Source of the DNA: Craterostigma plantagineum
Lineage: Eukaryota > Streptophyta > Magnoliopsida > Lamiales > Linderniaceae
Direction: 5' to 3'
Assembly (NCBI GenBank): GCA_027422505.1
Contig: JAPQWV010000486.1
Span: 186,001 to 250,000, forward strand
DNA: 64,000 nucleotides
Shown here: in pieces, positions 36,648 through 48,070 of the stretch
How positions within the stretch are numbered: the first letter of the stretch is position 1
Layout: every line of letters starts with the position of its first letter
Program-made: the position numbers and the translations under genes
The notes under the pieces: model-generated
Told to the model about the DNA's origin: nothing
Databases searched by the model: none
Seen by the model: only the letters and a program-made list of their open reading frames with translations

Positions 36648-38848
36648 AAAGCTATTCACACCCTCTACAGAATACCCATGAAGTTTAAGAGTCATTGCAA
36701 CAGTCTTCCATTCAATGTACTTTGGCAGATTGTGAAAAGATCGACGGTATTATAGTACAGTACAACTAACCTTCAGGGTTGTGTCCCAACTTCCTGTACA
36801 TAAGGCACTCCCATCAGCCGAAAGCCCTAAGCAACTGATCCGCCCGTTATGCGAAGTCGGCAGAGATCCACCCAAGTTCAGAACCACCTAAACAAAGGCC
36901 ACAAAATAATAGCAAAAAAGGGACGATATTTCAAGAGTAATCAAAGTGTAGTCTAACCTGAGCCAAAAGCGTGTCCCAGACGTAGCAATCTCCGTTTGCG
37001 TAAGCAGCAAAGAGAAGCCTGCCCGACGAAGAAAATGCAATCGAAGTAACGTTATGAGCCTCGTTATCTGCATGGGGCTGATTGTACACTTGCAACTGAT
37101 GCCCAGTTCTAATATCGAACAGCCTGCAAGTCCCGTCGTCAGAACCCGTCCCAAATCTGATCCCATCTGGGAAGAACTTTACGGTGTTAACGTCTCCCTC
37201 GTGGCCGTAGAACGTGCCTACAGCCCGGCTAGCCACGCGCGTGTCCCACAGGCGTGCGGTCGAATCGCACGAGCCAGATACGAACATCTTAGGATTGGAT
37301 CCATTGATAGAGACGCTTAGGTAGGAGAAAAAAGAAGAGGAAAAAGATTCATGGAGGTGCTTTACTCTAATCATAGAATCTAAGCAAAAATGACTAAAAT
37401 TTGCTTCAAAGATAGTTTTTAGAGTATAAATCGCTCTCGAAAATGAATTATTATATCAAGAGACAAATTCACCTACTACCAACTGGTTTTAGAGCCACTC
37501 GAATATGGTATCAAGGGTCAGCATTACCCATTCATAGGCCACACGTGAGTGGGGGGCGTGTTAAGAAAAGAAAATATCCCACATCCGATAGCTCAACTCA
37601 CCCGACTCAATTAATTTAACAAGAGAAAGATTCACCTATTACCAATTGATTTTAAGGATGATGCCCTCAATTTCAAATAACAGGGTTACAAGATACCTAA
37701 AGACATCGGCGGTATGCCCAGACTGATACTCGCCTCCAAACACAGACGTCCTCAAGCCCGTGTCTATATCCCATAGACCGCACGTGTGGTCGCCAGAGGC
37801 AGTGATGAGGTGAGACTCTTCATTAGGAACGTACTGGCAAGACGAGACATATCCCTTGTGCCCAGTGAGAGTTCTTGATATTGGTAAGTTCCCGTCGGGG
37901 TCGGGCTGAGCGTTAAGGTTGAAGATGGAGCACATACTGTCTAAGCCACCACAGGCAACAGACTGACCCGTGGGAGCAAAGGCGCACGTCATGAGCCAAG
38001 CACAAGGCGGTTTGATAGCGTGAGTCTTTTGGCTCGTGAGAGCGTTCCATACGATTAACCTTCCGTCTTGAGATGCACTGACGATTCGGTTTTTCTCAGG
38101 TGTCCAGTCGAGTGAGTGCACCTGAGAGTTATACGTTAGCCTTTCAACTTCATGAGATTTTCATATCCGTTAATTTAAGTTTTAGCGAAAGAAGTTGCAT
38201 ATGTTTAACTGTAATAAACTCAATGCCATTCAAGATGGTTTACTTCTTTTCCATTTCCGAGCTACGATAGTAGCAAACAGTGGACTGCAAAACCCAACTA
38301 AAAGACAAACAAAACACCCCATTCAACTGGTAAACCCTAGAACTAAGATAGAGCATCATTTATCGAATAAAATTACCTCCACACTAAAGATCAAGTAATA
38401 ATCCAGTGGAATAAACATAATATCACTGTTCTTTTCTGGCATACACATAGCAAAACTAATCGAAACTACTGTACTTAAGAATGCATAAAATAAACAATTC
38501 AAGAAGTAACCATGTTCAAAGAGGAGTTTAAACCTTGCCAGTATGACCTTGAAGTGTCCTACAACAGACCAGATCAGTCGCGCCGAAAGTCACGGCAGTC
38601 TTACCCTGCGACCGCGCGTACCCAGAAACTGCCCAATTCGACGAAATTACAAATTAATATCAGAAGAAAAAACAGATCTAAGCACCGTGGCTCAGCTCAA
38701 TTCGGTAATAGAACTAAAAAATGCCGAAGAAAAAACCGCAACCGTCAGTGTCGAGCAACAGAAGACGCCTCTGCTTCAACAGCTCCCTCAAGGAATTAAC
38801 CGTCTCCGCGGCGGCAGCGTGCCGCTCTTTGAGCTCGCCAAGCGACAT
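36560..38848 (-). CDS. AGB1: Heterotrimeric G-protein beta subunit, 378 aa
   Basis: Seven-bladed WD40 propeller that pairs with G-gamma and regulates hormone, defence and growth signalling at the plasma membrane. Six exons: 38848-38743, 38628-38534, 38121-37697, 37315-36958, 36887-36771 and 36595-36560. The N-terminal coiled coil is [20 protein letters not shown] and on. Blades include [66 protein letters not shown] and [17 protein letters not shown]. The last exon codes only [11 protein letters not shown] and is separated by an intron containing a run of about 27 T (sense strand); it is easily missed but needed to close blade seven. One residue differs from the usual KLPCAW (here KPPCAW). 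No lesion is seen. Confidence 0.96.
36618..36645. repeat. Poly-A tract in the last AGB1 intron
   Basis: About 27 consecutive A on the plus strand, broken by one G. Homopolymers like this often vary or are mis-sized in assemblies. Confidence 0.9.
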
Positions 38849-38849
38849 T

Positions 38850-39716
38850 TCCCTTTCTTTACAATTCCTGCCAATTGAAGCGAATGGTCAACAAAAAAAT
38901 AAAATTCAGCAGCCTAGCTTCACAGTTGCGTCTAGGTTCGAGATCGGGCAAATGTGAATCGACCGTTGCTCAGCTCATTTTCCAGGAAGTTGAGAGAAGA
39001 AAATGGGTTATATATGAGAAGGTGCGAAGGAAATGAGTTCTTTTTTTCTTTTCTATTTTCTAGGTTTTTCTTTGGAAGGCGACTCCGACGATAGAGAAAG
39101 GGGCGTTGAAATGAAACGTTGGGGTAATTTTAGTTTACTCTTTAGCCGTCGGACCCATGATGACGTGTACATTTCAATTAGCTGACGTGGCATTATTAGA
39201 TTAATTGAAGACAAAGATTAAGAGAAGTAAAAAAAGGGCTTCAGTTCGACTTATCTTGCAAAGTTGCAACTTGCAAAGTCCAACTCAGTGTGGACTCATT
39301 GAACTATACTGCTCGATATTATACTTCAACGAGATATATGCGGCTGTTGGAAAATCATTTATTCTTTCCCTAAAGAAAATTAACCGAACTACTTTACATT
39401 TTTAACAAGTTATTTTATTACGCAATCGAATTTCTGATGATTATTAGTCAACAATTACGACAAATTCGTCTCTTTCTCGTAAGAAAAATGGGTCATCCAA
39501 ACCGGATAGATCACCACAAGCACGACTTGCAAACCCAATAAAATCATTCACAACAAATAAATAAAACTATAATCAAATCAAACATCACTTTACTTGGGGG
39601 AATTGTCACATTACATTACATACACGATATACATCGTCAAAAATCAAAATAGTGAAAACAATAATGAAACAAAAAAATGTGACATTATTCCAGTAAGCAT
39701 TTGTGTTCATCAAGTT
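38850..39716. other. AGB1 upstream region
   Basis: AGB1 5' UTR and promoter, then AT-rich DNA up to the 3' end of the glucanase gene. No other gene is seen. Confidence 0.45.
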
Positions 39717-41937
39717 CTACTTGCCCCCTCCAGGGTACACGCAGGAACCGTAACCTGGCCCATATTCAAAATTATTACCTTTTTTCTCTTCTTAAACTGA
39801 AAAAAAAAAAACATAACATTTAAAAAAAAATAAAATAAACACACTTACTAGGATTAGCAGTCGTAACGGTTGCCGTCTGCGAAAAATCGCAGTTCCACGG
39901 ATTCTTACCATCACTTTGATACAACATATTCATGGCGTAAGCTGCGTGGGACATAACCGTGGGCGGGTCGAAACACGGCCCGCCGGGCTGTATAGCGCTG
40001 CAATCCACGGCCGCCTGACCACAAGCATAGTCGAGGTTCGCCTGTAATTGAGCATCGGACGTCCCCTGCTTGGGCACGCACCAACCCGACGACGACGGGC
40101 TCGGGCTCGGGTTTGCGGGGCCCGTCGGGTTCGGAGGCTAAAAGAAGACCGAGACAACGAATAAAAAATGGTTACCCGTGTTACCCGTGTCAGTAAATTC
40201 ACTCTACGGGGAACGTTATGATTAACCTGTTTGCTGTTGTTGTTGTTGCTGCTCTTCGACAGTCCGACATCGTAGGTCGCGGAGAGGTCGGGCTTGAAGA
40301 GCCCGAAAGAGCGCTCGGAGGCGGGCCCGGGCTTGAGATCCTCGTCGTATAGGGCGAAGAGATAGGTGTCGACGGATTTCCCGGGCATGAGGGGCGTGCC
40401 CACGTTCGACCTTAGGTGGTTTACGAGGTTGCCGTTGTAGGCTCTGGCGTTGTCCGAACTCGGGCCGACTTCGTTCGGGTCTCCTCTGTAGGGCCATCCC
40501 GTCTCCGCTACTACGATCTCGATGTCCTTGAATCCCATCGATTTTAGGGCGGAGTGCACAGCGTCTACCTAACAAAATTCTCTCTGTGGGTTATACTGCA
40601 TCATTCCTGCTTGTGAAGATAATTAAGGCTGCGTTTGGTATGTAGAACAAGTGTGTGGAAAGCACTCCGCCCTAAACGCAGCCTTAATTATCTTATCTTA
40701 ATCAAATGCTGTGCCTTCGCACCTTTCACATTTTTCTTACCGAAATCCTCGGACCAAAGCAACCTAACTATCGAGTGATCACTTCACTTTAAAACTTAAG
40801 CTTCACATTTTAGGCTGATTTCTTTCTTATTTAACCTTAGACGTATAATATTCATTTAATGGGTTGTCGTGAGGATTCATACCCAAAATCTCTTTGGTCC
40901 ATGAACTCTGATATAATGTTAAATGATCACTTCTGTTACAAGTTTAAGCTCTTAGGAGAAGTGGTCATTCCGCACTGGCTGTCTGAATATTTGTGATTTA
41001 CCTGTGCATCGAACATGTTCATGTACTTAATCCCCGTCCCCGAGTCGACCCTTCCTGCATTCGGTTGGAACAAACAAAATGCTAGAGTCTCGGGCCTCGG
41101 GTCGCTCTGATACGCAAAGAAAGGGTACGGATTGATCATTAGGGGCGAAGCGTTTGCGCTGAGGAACTGCAATAATCCTTTCATGGCGTCTCCGAAGCCG
41201 AAAGCTCCCGAGGACGGCGGTTCGGACTGTGTTAGAATCGACATGGCGTGTACGGTCGAAACCTTTACTTTTCCGCCCAAAGACGCTACAAATTTAACAA
41301 CATCAAATTTCATGCCGAAACAACGAAGTCATAATAAGGGAGAAATAGTATATGTCGTCGTCTGAAATTCATTACCAGCATTGAGGGCATTTTGGACATT
41401 TTGCATGGCTGGGAGGAGCTGAGAAACGAGGCCAGGGTCGTTCGAAGTCACCACCTCGTTACCCACCGACACGACGATGATGTTGCTCGCCGGGTAATAA
41501 GCCATCACGTTCGCGTTGACCCAATTCCCGGCGAAGTTGGGATCGGAGGCCAGCGCCGGGATGTCGCCGTTCGCCGCTCCGATGACTATCCCTATGCCGG
41601 TGTTCGCCAACGCTCTGATAATCGCCGGATCGGCGCCGTACAGCCGGACTTTCTCGATTGCCGTCGACTGGAGCAGCTTCGCGGTGGCCTCCGGCGGCGG
41701 GAGGTTGTCGGCGACTTCGCCGTAGTTCACTCCGACGAACGGCTCGGAATCTGTGAAGGAAAGAGATCAGGTTAAGAGATTAGAAACGCAAGCCCAACTT
41801 CAAATGGCAGAAGATTAATCGAAGAAGGATTGAACTGAGCAGTTTAGTTTTCACTTACTAGCGTACGGAAGAGATGCGAGTAGTAAGAATCTGAGTAACA
41901 GAAGAACGGTGGAAAAGTGGCGTATATTTAGAGCCAT
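39717..41937 (-). CDS. Glucan endo-1,3-beta-glucosidase, GH17 plus CBM43 (X8), 476 aa
   Basis: Secreted wall enzyme acting on beta-1,3-glucan (callose). Six exons: 41937-41859, 41750-41376, 41285-41002, 40568-40227, 40137-39849 and 39778-39717. The signal peptide covers residues 1-26. The GH17 domain (about 30-345) has the acid Glu125 in VSVGNEVV and the nucleophile Glu268 in VVAETGWPYRG. A Pro/Ser linker (361-378) leads to the CBM43 module (about 378-470) starting GWCVPK with its paired cysteines and ending YGSCVYPGGGK. There is no hydrophobic C-terminal tail, so it is probably not GPI-anchored, unlike many GH17-X8 proteins. Intron 3 holds a perfect 21-nt inverted repeat. Confidence 0.95.
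40616..40694. repeat. Perfect 21-nt inverted repeat inside glucanase intron 3
   Basis: Arms 40616-40636 and 40674-40694 are exact reverse complements (left arm starts AAGATAATTAAGGCTGCGTT); the loop is 37 nt. The edge of the loop and right arm (40662-40676) also contains a 15-nt reverse copy of the adjacent exon 4 (40543-40557). Confidence 0.9.
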
Positions 41938-41939
41938 GG

Positions 41940-42355
41940 CTCGTTGATGATTTGGTGAATGAGCACTGCGTGTCTCTGTGTGTGTGTGTGTGATTACAGC
42001 AGATTGTACTTTCCGAGCGATGAAGATGAAGAAGAGTATCCCATCGGTAAAACTTAAAAGGAGAAATTATTAACGAAGTGGGGTTTATTTCTTGCAAGTG
42101 AAACGTGTGGTGTGCGAGCGATGGGTAACTAAACTGTATATATTGTTCATTATTATATTGTAGACTTTCGAAAAGGCGATTATCATTATTCGATTTGTGA
42201 ATTATACTACGGAGTCCACACACATAAGTACGAAGGGGTCTTGCGCCTTTTAAATTACGGTAATAAATACATAAATACATAGAGAGAGAAAGAAAAGCAG
42301 AATTTACTTCGTCTCGCAATATCGCTTCTGCAGCTGAAGGAAAGGAAAAAAAAAA
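41940..42355. other. Divergent promoter region, glucanase and NDUFS8 copy
   Basis: 416 bp between two divergent start codons. A short TG tract lies at about 41981-41994. No other gene is seen. Confidence 0.45.
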
Positions 42356-43782
42356 ATGGCTTCGCTCTTAGCTCGTAAATCGATGTATGCTCTTCGTGCT
42401 CGTCACCTCGTAAGTTTCATTTTCGCTAGACGGCGATTAGATTATGTTCAGTATGAGTAACTTCTAATCGTAGATTTTACAATCTGAGTGGGGGCTAAAA
42501 CCCGTTATTGACTATGCTCTGATTTAGTATCTGATGCATGAAGGTGGGATTCATTGAGATTGATCCTCATCTTTATTATTGTCATCATATATGTGATTGT
42601 CTAGGGTTATTCTAACCATGTTTTTTTTTTTTCTTTAAATAACGATGGCTATTTTATGGTACCATAGACATTAGCAGAGCGTCAATAATTTGATTTTTTT
42701 TTTTGTGACATTGTGAGTATTTGGCAACTAGGATCGATAGCTGTTTTGTATGTATGGGTATACAATTTCTTCTCAGAAATTTTTATTGGTGGTTTTGTGG
42801 CTTGAAAATGTAGGCTGGGGGTCGTTTTGGGATGGTATGCGGTAAACGGTCCTTTGCAACAAAACACTCGTTCTCGACTGATAAAGGTCAACCCCGATTC
42901 CCTAGAGCGATATTATCTGCATTGGGTTCAATTCAATCTTTTTAGTTATGTTTCAAGAAAAACAGTGGTTTTAGCTCTCAGCTATGCAATGCCAATCGCA
43001 TTAAGAACGAGTTCTTTGGTTAGACTTAGACCATTTCGAATCTTTGGTTACACCATTTCGAATCACTGATGGTTAATTGGTATTCATATTTTGATTCTCA
43101 TAGATGATGAAGAAAGGGAAAAGCTTGCGATAGCTTTCAAATTTATACTCCTCGGCTAAATCGTTATTGCAGATTAATTATCCATTCGAGAAGGGCCCGC
43201 TTAGTCCACGTTTTTGTGGAGAACATGCTCTCCGACATTATCCTACTGGAGAAGAACGTTGCATAGCTTGCAAACTCTGTGAAGCAGTAAGGACTTAACT
43301 TCTAGCTCATTGTTTGATTGATTTCCCATAATATAGATCATACATATCACTATATTAATATTTCTCTGCCATGCGCAAAATCCTACGAAATTTGTTGTTT
43401 CTTTCACAGATCTGTGCTGCGCAAGCCATCACCATTGAAGCTGAGGAGCGAGAAGATGGTAGCAGAAGAACAACTAGGTACGTATAAATTCTTGCATCAA
43501 ACTCCATACATATGTGTTTGTGTTCGACATTCTTACATCCCAAACTCTTACAGGTATGATATCGACATGACAAAGTGCATCTACTGTGGATTCTGCCAAG
43601 GCCAGTCGACGCCATCGTTGAAGGGCCCAACTTCGAATTCGCAACTGAGACTCACGAGGTAATGTGCTGTGCTTCTTATCGCCCGGCATTTGAGCGGAGG
43701 AAAAGAAAGGAAGTTACCAATTTGTGAAGTTCGTATATGATAGGAACTTCTGTACGATAAAGAGAAGCTGCAACAGATATGA
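42356..43782 (+). pseudogene. Broken copy of NDUFS8 (complex I 23-kDa ferredoxin-like subunit)
   Basis: The intact gene makes a mitochondrial complex I subunit carrying two 4Fe-4S clusters. Exon remnants with splice sites: 42356-42409, 42814-42886, 43104-about 43130, 43173-43286, 43410-43477, 43554-43658, 43744-43782. The presequence (MASLLARKSMYALRARHL) and [27 protein letters not shown] and DIDMTKCIYCGFCQ are clear. Lesions: after DDEEREKLA about 40 conserved residues are missing and the frame runs to a stop at 43157-43159; the first cluster's Cys-Pro is Cys-Ala; a 7-nt deletion after CGFCQ removes the last cysteine of the second cluster and shifts frame; the final exon stops after KEKLQQI, short of the usual C-terminus. 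Kept introns mean it is a duplicated, not a retrocopied, pseudogene. Confidence 0.88.
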
Positions 43783-44273
43783 TAATTGTCACTTATTTAA
43801 GAAAATCATGATTGGTTATAGAAATTATATTTGTACCAAAAGGGTGTTCTCAGAATAGCGACTTCGACTAGCGTTTTGGTGAGAATGAGACCTGCTCATA
43901 TTGGGATGGTCAAAATATATATATTTTGAAGGAAAAATATTTAATTTAGTATTGAAATTCATTTACAATTTTATCGGCCCACTGTAATTCCGACCAAATT
44001 GGTTTATGAGTCACCCCTCATGTATGGAGTTGCGTACGTATTTGTCTGTTATATTTTATTTTCTATCACGGTTTATTATACTTTTGACTTTGGTTAGGGG
44101 GGGACAAATATCTTCAAGTTGCTATTAATATTATTATAAACCATCAAACTTGCCGCACTTCACACCCACAGATGGGCATATCTAAACTTTCTCACAGCCG
44201 ATGACACAAACCACGGCGTTAACTGCGGTCAAAAAACTAACCAGAGTTTGTTTTCTCCATCAAAACCCTGCCC
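43783..44273. other. Intergenic, upstream of the glycine-rich RNA-binding gene
   Basis: About 490 bp with no gene; it contains the promoter of the RNA-binding protein gene. Confidence 0.5.
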
Positions 44274-44280
44274 TATAAAT
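44274..44280 (+). promoter_or_regulatory. TATA box of the glycine-rich RNA-binding protein gene
   Basis: TATAAAT in CCCTATAAATTAC, 77 nt before the start codon at 44357. Confidence 0.65.
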
Positions 44281-44356
44281 TACACTCATTCATCGCCAAT
44301 TAAATGCCCCATTATCATTTTCTGTCGATTGATCTTCCTTCCTTCCTTCATTCCAT

Positions 44357-45119
44357 ATGGCAGCTTCTGATATTGAGTTCCGATGCTTCGTCGGTGGTTT
44401 GGCGTGGTCGACCACCGACGAATCGCTAGAGCAGGCGTTTTCGCGGTACGGCGAGGTTATTGAATCGAAGGTCCGTTTGTCGACGGAGATCGATCCAACT
44501 CTGTTACTGTGCATTTTCCTTCCTTCTGTTACTGTGTTACTCTGTTGCTAATTTACATGAATCGGTACGTTTTTTCCGTCGTCTTCCTTCCTTTCCACAA
44601 ACAAAGGGCCGAAGATCGAATTCAATCTGTTTCCACGTTACTCTGCTCTGTGAAAATTCGGCTGATTGGCTTTCGATTTTTGATTTTGTAATCATTCAGG
44701 TGATTAACGATCGCGAGACGGGCAGATCTCGCGGATTTGGATTCGTGACGTTTAGGGATGAGCAGTCTATGAGGGAGGCGATCGACGGAATGAACGGTAT
44801 GGAGCTCGAAGGACGGAACATCACCGTAAACGAGGCTCAATCTCGAGGGAGCGGCGGCGGTGGAGGAGGCGGTGGGTTTCGCGGTGGTCCCCGCCGAGAC
44901 GGGGGTGGTTATGGGCGTCGTGAAGGTGGTGGATACGGAGGTGGTGGTGGCGGCTACGGAGGTGGTGGTGGTGGCGGTGGCGGTGGCTACGGAGGTGGGG
45001 GTGGTGGCTTCGGCCGTCGGGAAGGAGGTTACGGTGGACGTGGTGGGGGGTACGGCGGCGGTGGCGGTGGTTACGGCGGATCCAGGGGTGGCGGCTCCGA
45101 TGGCAATTGGAGAAATTAG
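44357..45119 (+). CDS. Glycine-rich RNA-binding protein (GRP7/8 type), 177 aa
   Basis: Two exons: 44357-44470 and 44700-45119. The RRM covers residues 1 to about 85, with RNP2 CFVGGL (10-15) and RNP1 RGFGFVTF (49-56). The tail (about 90-177) is Gly-rich with GGYGGGGGG and RRDGGGYGRREGG repeats and ends SDGNWRN. In Arabidopsis GRP7/GRP8 the protein binds its own transcript and shifts splicing of the intron that splits the RRM, giving clock and cold feedback; the single intron here sits in the same part of the RRM. Roles there are RNA chaperone, splicing, cold and flowering. No lesion is seen. Confidence 0.95.
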
Positions 45120-47600
45120 TTTTAAAATTGACGGCTTTTTGTCTATGGAGTATGGATTGGATCTCTGTTTTGTCCTCAATTTAAATCCATGAATAAAATT
45201 AAATTGAAGTTTCAGCAAATTTCTGCATATTCGCGTCTTTTGCTAACTCCATCTACATTTCAAGAATCACTCCGTAATTTGATTTGATGATGTAAATTAT
45301 ACATACTAATATTTTCTTGCACACCAAATGTGATTTTCCTAGAGAAAGTTTAAATTACTTTTAATAAGTGAAATATAATATTAAGTTTAATTTTATATAA
45401 AAAAATAATTTTAGAGGATATAGTTATAATATATTTAAAATTAAGGGCAAAATAATAATTATAATGATTGGTATACCAATCACTTTGGAAGGAGTTTCTC
45501 TAACGTGCTCTTTCTTAATAGAATATAAAAAGATGTTCAATTTGGCAATATAATACTGCAATTGACTCACTTTTTTTTTTTGTGCCAATAAGGCGAGGGT
45601 GATCGATCTAATCCATGCAACGAATTTTGACACATTTACGAAATAAGAATATGATCTAACTTATAATTAGGTAGCCCACCACCATTTTAATTTATAGACG
45701 CCAATCGATTTCAATACGAAGTAAATCAGATCTCAACATCGGCTAAACGAGGATCCCCATTTGCAGCAGAAGTATTTTCCGAAAACATGTGTGTTGTTCC
45801 ATATTTTCACATCAATTTTCAGCGGAACTATCTATATCCTTATATAAAGAGCCTAAAAATTATCAATTGCTATATCATAGATTTTGTGCGAGAGAGATAA
45901 TTATTGTCCATCTTTTTTTTTTTCTCTCGATATGAGAGCATTCATTTTGGACTTATGCTTACAAAGTTCTGTTGGGCTGGGCCACGAGTGAAAGGCCGGA
46001 ATTCATCACAACCCTTTGTGGTCAATATTTACGTACTTCTGCTAAGCATCCAATACTCATATGCTATATATTATTATATAATATGCTTTTTTATTTATGG
46101 GGATTATAATATAGTATAGGATACAAAAATATCTCTACCTGGTTCACGCATCGAACTTGGATAGTGGTCACATTTTGCACAAGCAAGTTGGGTATATAAA
46201 TATCTTGCGCAACTAGCACAACATTACAAAGTTAATTGCGACAACGATAGTATATACGTTCTAATGGTATATTTATATTAAATCGATAACATATAGTCGC
46301 ACGTGTGTACGTTATATCACTTCACTTTGGTCCCTCCCACTTCAATTTACACAAAATAACAACTAAAAAAACACAAAAAGGCTATCTCTCTACTCTATTA
46401 TCATATCGCGAGGACGTGTGGAGATGAGAGCCTAAGGGTATAATTATTATTTTTTATTATTATCAGTGGTGAGATATATGGCTTCGTGTCATCCTAGGTT
46501 GCCAGACCCATGTTGTCTCCTTCAAACTTCAAAGACTTCATCCAAGATTATCAAATAATATAATATCTCATTTAATTTAATTTCGTTTTTCTGATCCTTT
46601 CAGTAAGTGTTCTGTGTCCTTTTTTTGAAGACTGATGGGAATTTTGGATACATTTTTATTTATTTTAGAGAAATGATTTGAAAGAAGATATAGAGATCTC
46701 AAGGCTAACGCTTAGATATTTTTGGGTCAAAGTCAAACGCTGTGGGGCCCGAAATCATCATTTTTCTAAATAAATATTGAAGAACTAATCAAATTGTTAC
46801 CTTGTTAGTAAATATAATTTATTGTACTATTTGAGTAATTGCCAATAACCAAACACAGACAGATTAAGTGCAAAATATAAACGGAGGTTGCTAGAAAAGT
46901 TAATTTCGTAGAAATAAAAGGAGAGCTTATCCTAAGAAAAGTGCATTAAGGGACCCATCCACTTGGCTGTTAGTATTGACAAGCCTGGGTTATGTGACCA
47001 TATTATATTAAGATAATAGTAGTTAAATGAATTATATCCGGACCGCCTGCGTATTATGTCATTTTATTAAACATTTGCTTTATGTCATTTTTTGGACCTT
47101 TATTTTTCTATTTAAAAATTAGATAAAAAATTATAGGTTGAACTTCCTAGGATTTATGATAATTTATGAAGATGGTTTTAGTATCTATAATGTTATTTAT
47201 AATTTAATCATTCTCTTATTAATTTAATTAATTGAATTCTTTTCATTTTTTCTAAGTTTTCTATTTATTGTGCTTATACTCTTACACATTATTTTTCTAC
47301 TTTTATTTTTAAAAAATGTGTTTCATCTTAAACACTAAAAATTAGTAATCACCAAATTTTAAATAATATTAAATAAAATTATATTCTAAGCACTAGGGTA
47401 CGTGAAAAGGTACTAATGTTACTTAGCTATTTAGGGTAGTTAAAAGGAAGTTTTATTAATTGAATAGTATATAGCCCATGAGAAACAAGAGCCATCCAAA
47501 AAGCCAAGGCTTGTGGAATTAAAAGCCATTCGCCTTTTCTTTCTTTTTGTTCCCTTTATATTTTTTTTCTCTTCAACTCGTTTGTATTTTTTTTTTCGGC
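45120..47600. other. Long intergenic stretch
   Basis: About 2.5 kb of AT-rich DNA. I see no gene, RNA or well-defined element. Confidence 0.5.
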
Positions 47601-47700
47601 AAAGCTATTCTCCCGAGCTCGATCTATACTCGCTACGCGCCTAGTCTCGATTTCAGAAGGAAATCCGATCATTTTCGACGGAGGAGTGAGCTGACGTCAG

Positions 47701-48046
47701 GTACTGTAGCTGAAGTTAATCTCTGTTGTATTTAGATTTTCTTTCAAGGGGAGATGCAATGATTTAGATGCTCATCGATGCTTCGGAATTTCGTGTGTGA
47801 TTCTTTGATTGTTTAATTCCTTAATCCTCATGGTTGATTTTCTGTTCAAGTACAGCTGTGATGTTGCTATTTTTATTTATTTTCATTTCATTTGTTCGTA
47901 AAAAGCTCATGAGCAGATGGTAAGTTTTCGCTGATCACTCTGCGAAAATTACGAATGGTGAAATTTTCTTTCTTGTGATTTGCGCTTGAGATTGATTTTC
48001 TCGATTGAGTGAAATCCTTTTTTTGTTCTTTTCTGAATGAAGATAG
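47701..48046 (+). other. Probable 5' UTR intron of the following gene
   Basis: A donor-like GTACTG after GACGTCAG at 47700 and an acceptor-like GAAGATAG ending at 48046-48047 bracket a T-rich stretch just upstream of the start codon at 48071. This is inferred from splice-site shape and composition only. Confidence 0.4.
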
Positions 48047-48070
48047 GATCGGAATTCTCTAAGCCATATC

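Noticed and set aside
36338..36688. 116-codon plus frame ending in poly-Lys
   Set aside because: It covers the AGB1 last exon antisense and a poly-A tract; the Lys run is just the homopolymer.
40616..40694. Perfect hairpin as a microRNA precursor
   Set aside because: The stem is fully perfect and includes mobile-element-like GGCTGCGTTTGGTA sequence; it is better explained as filler DNA or a short MITE.
44622..45218. 198-codon minus frame rich in Thr, Ala and Val
   Set aside because: Antisense of the Gly-rich tail of the RNA-binding protein.
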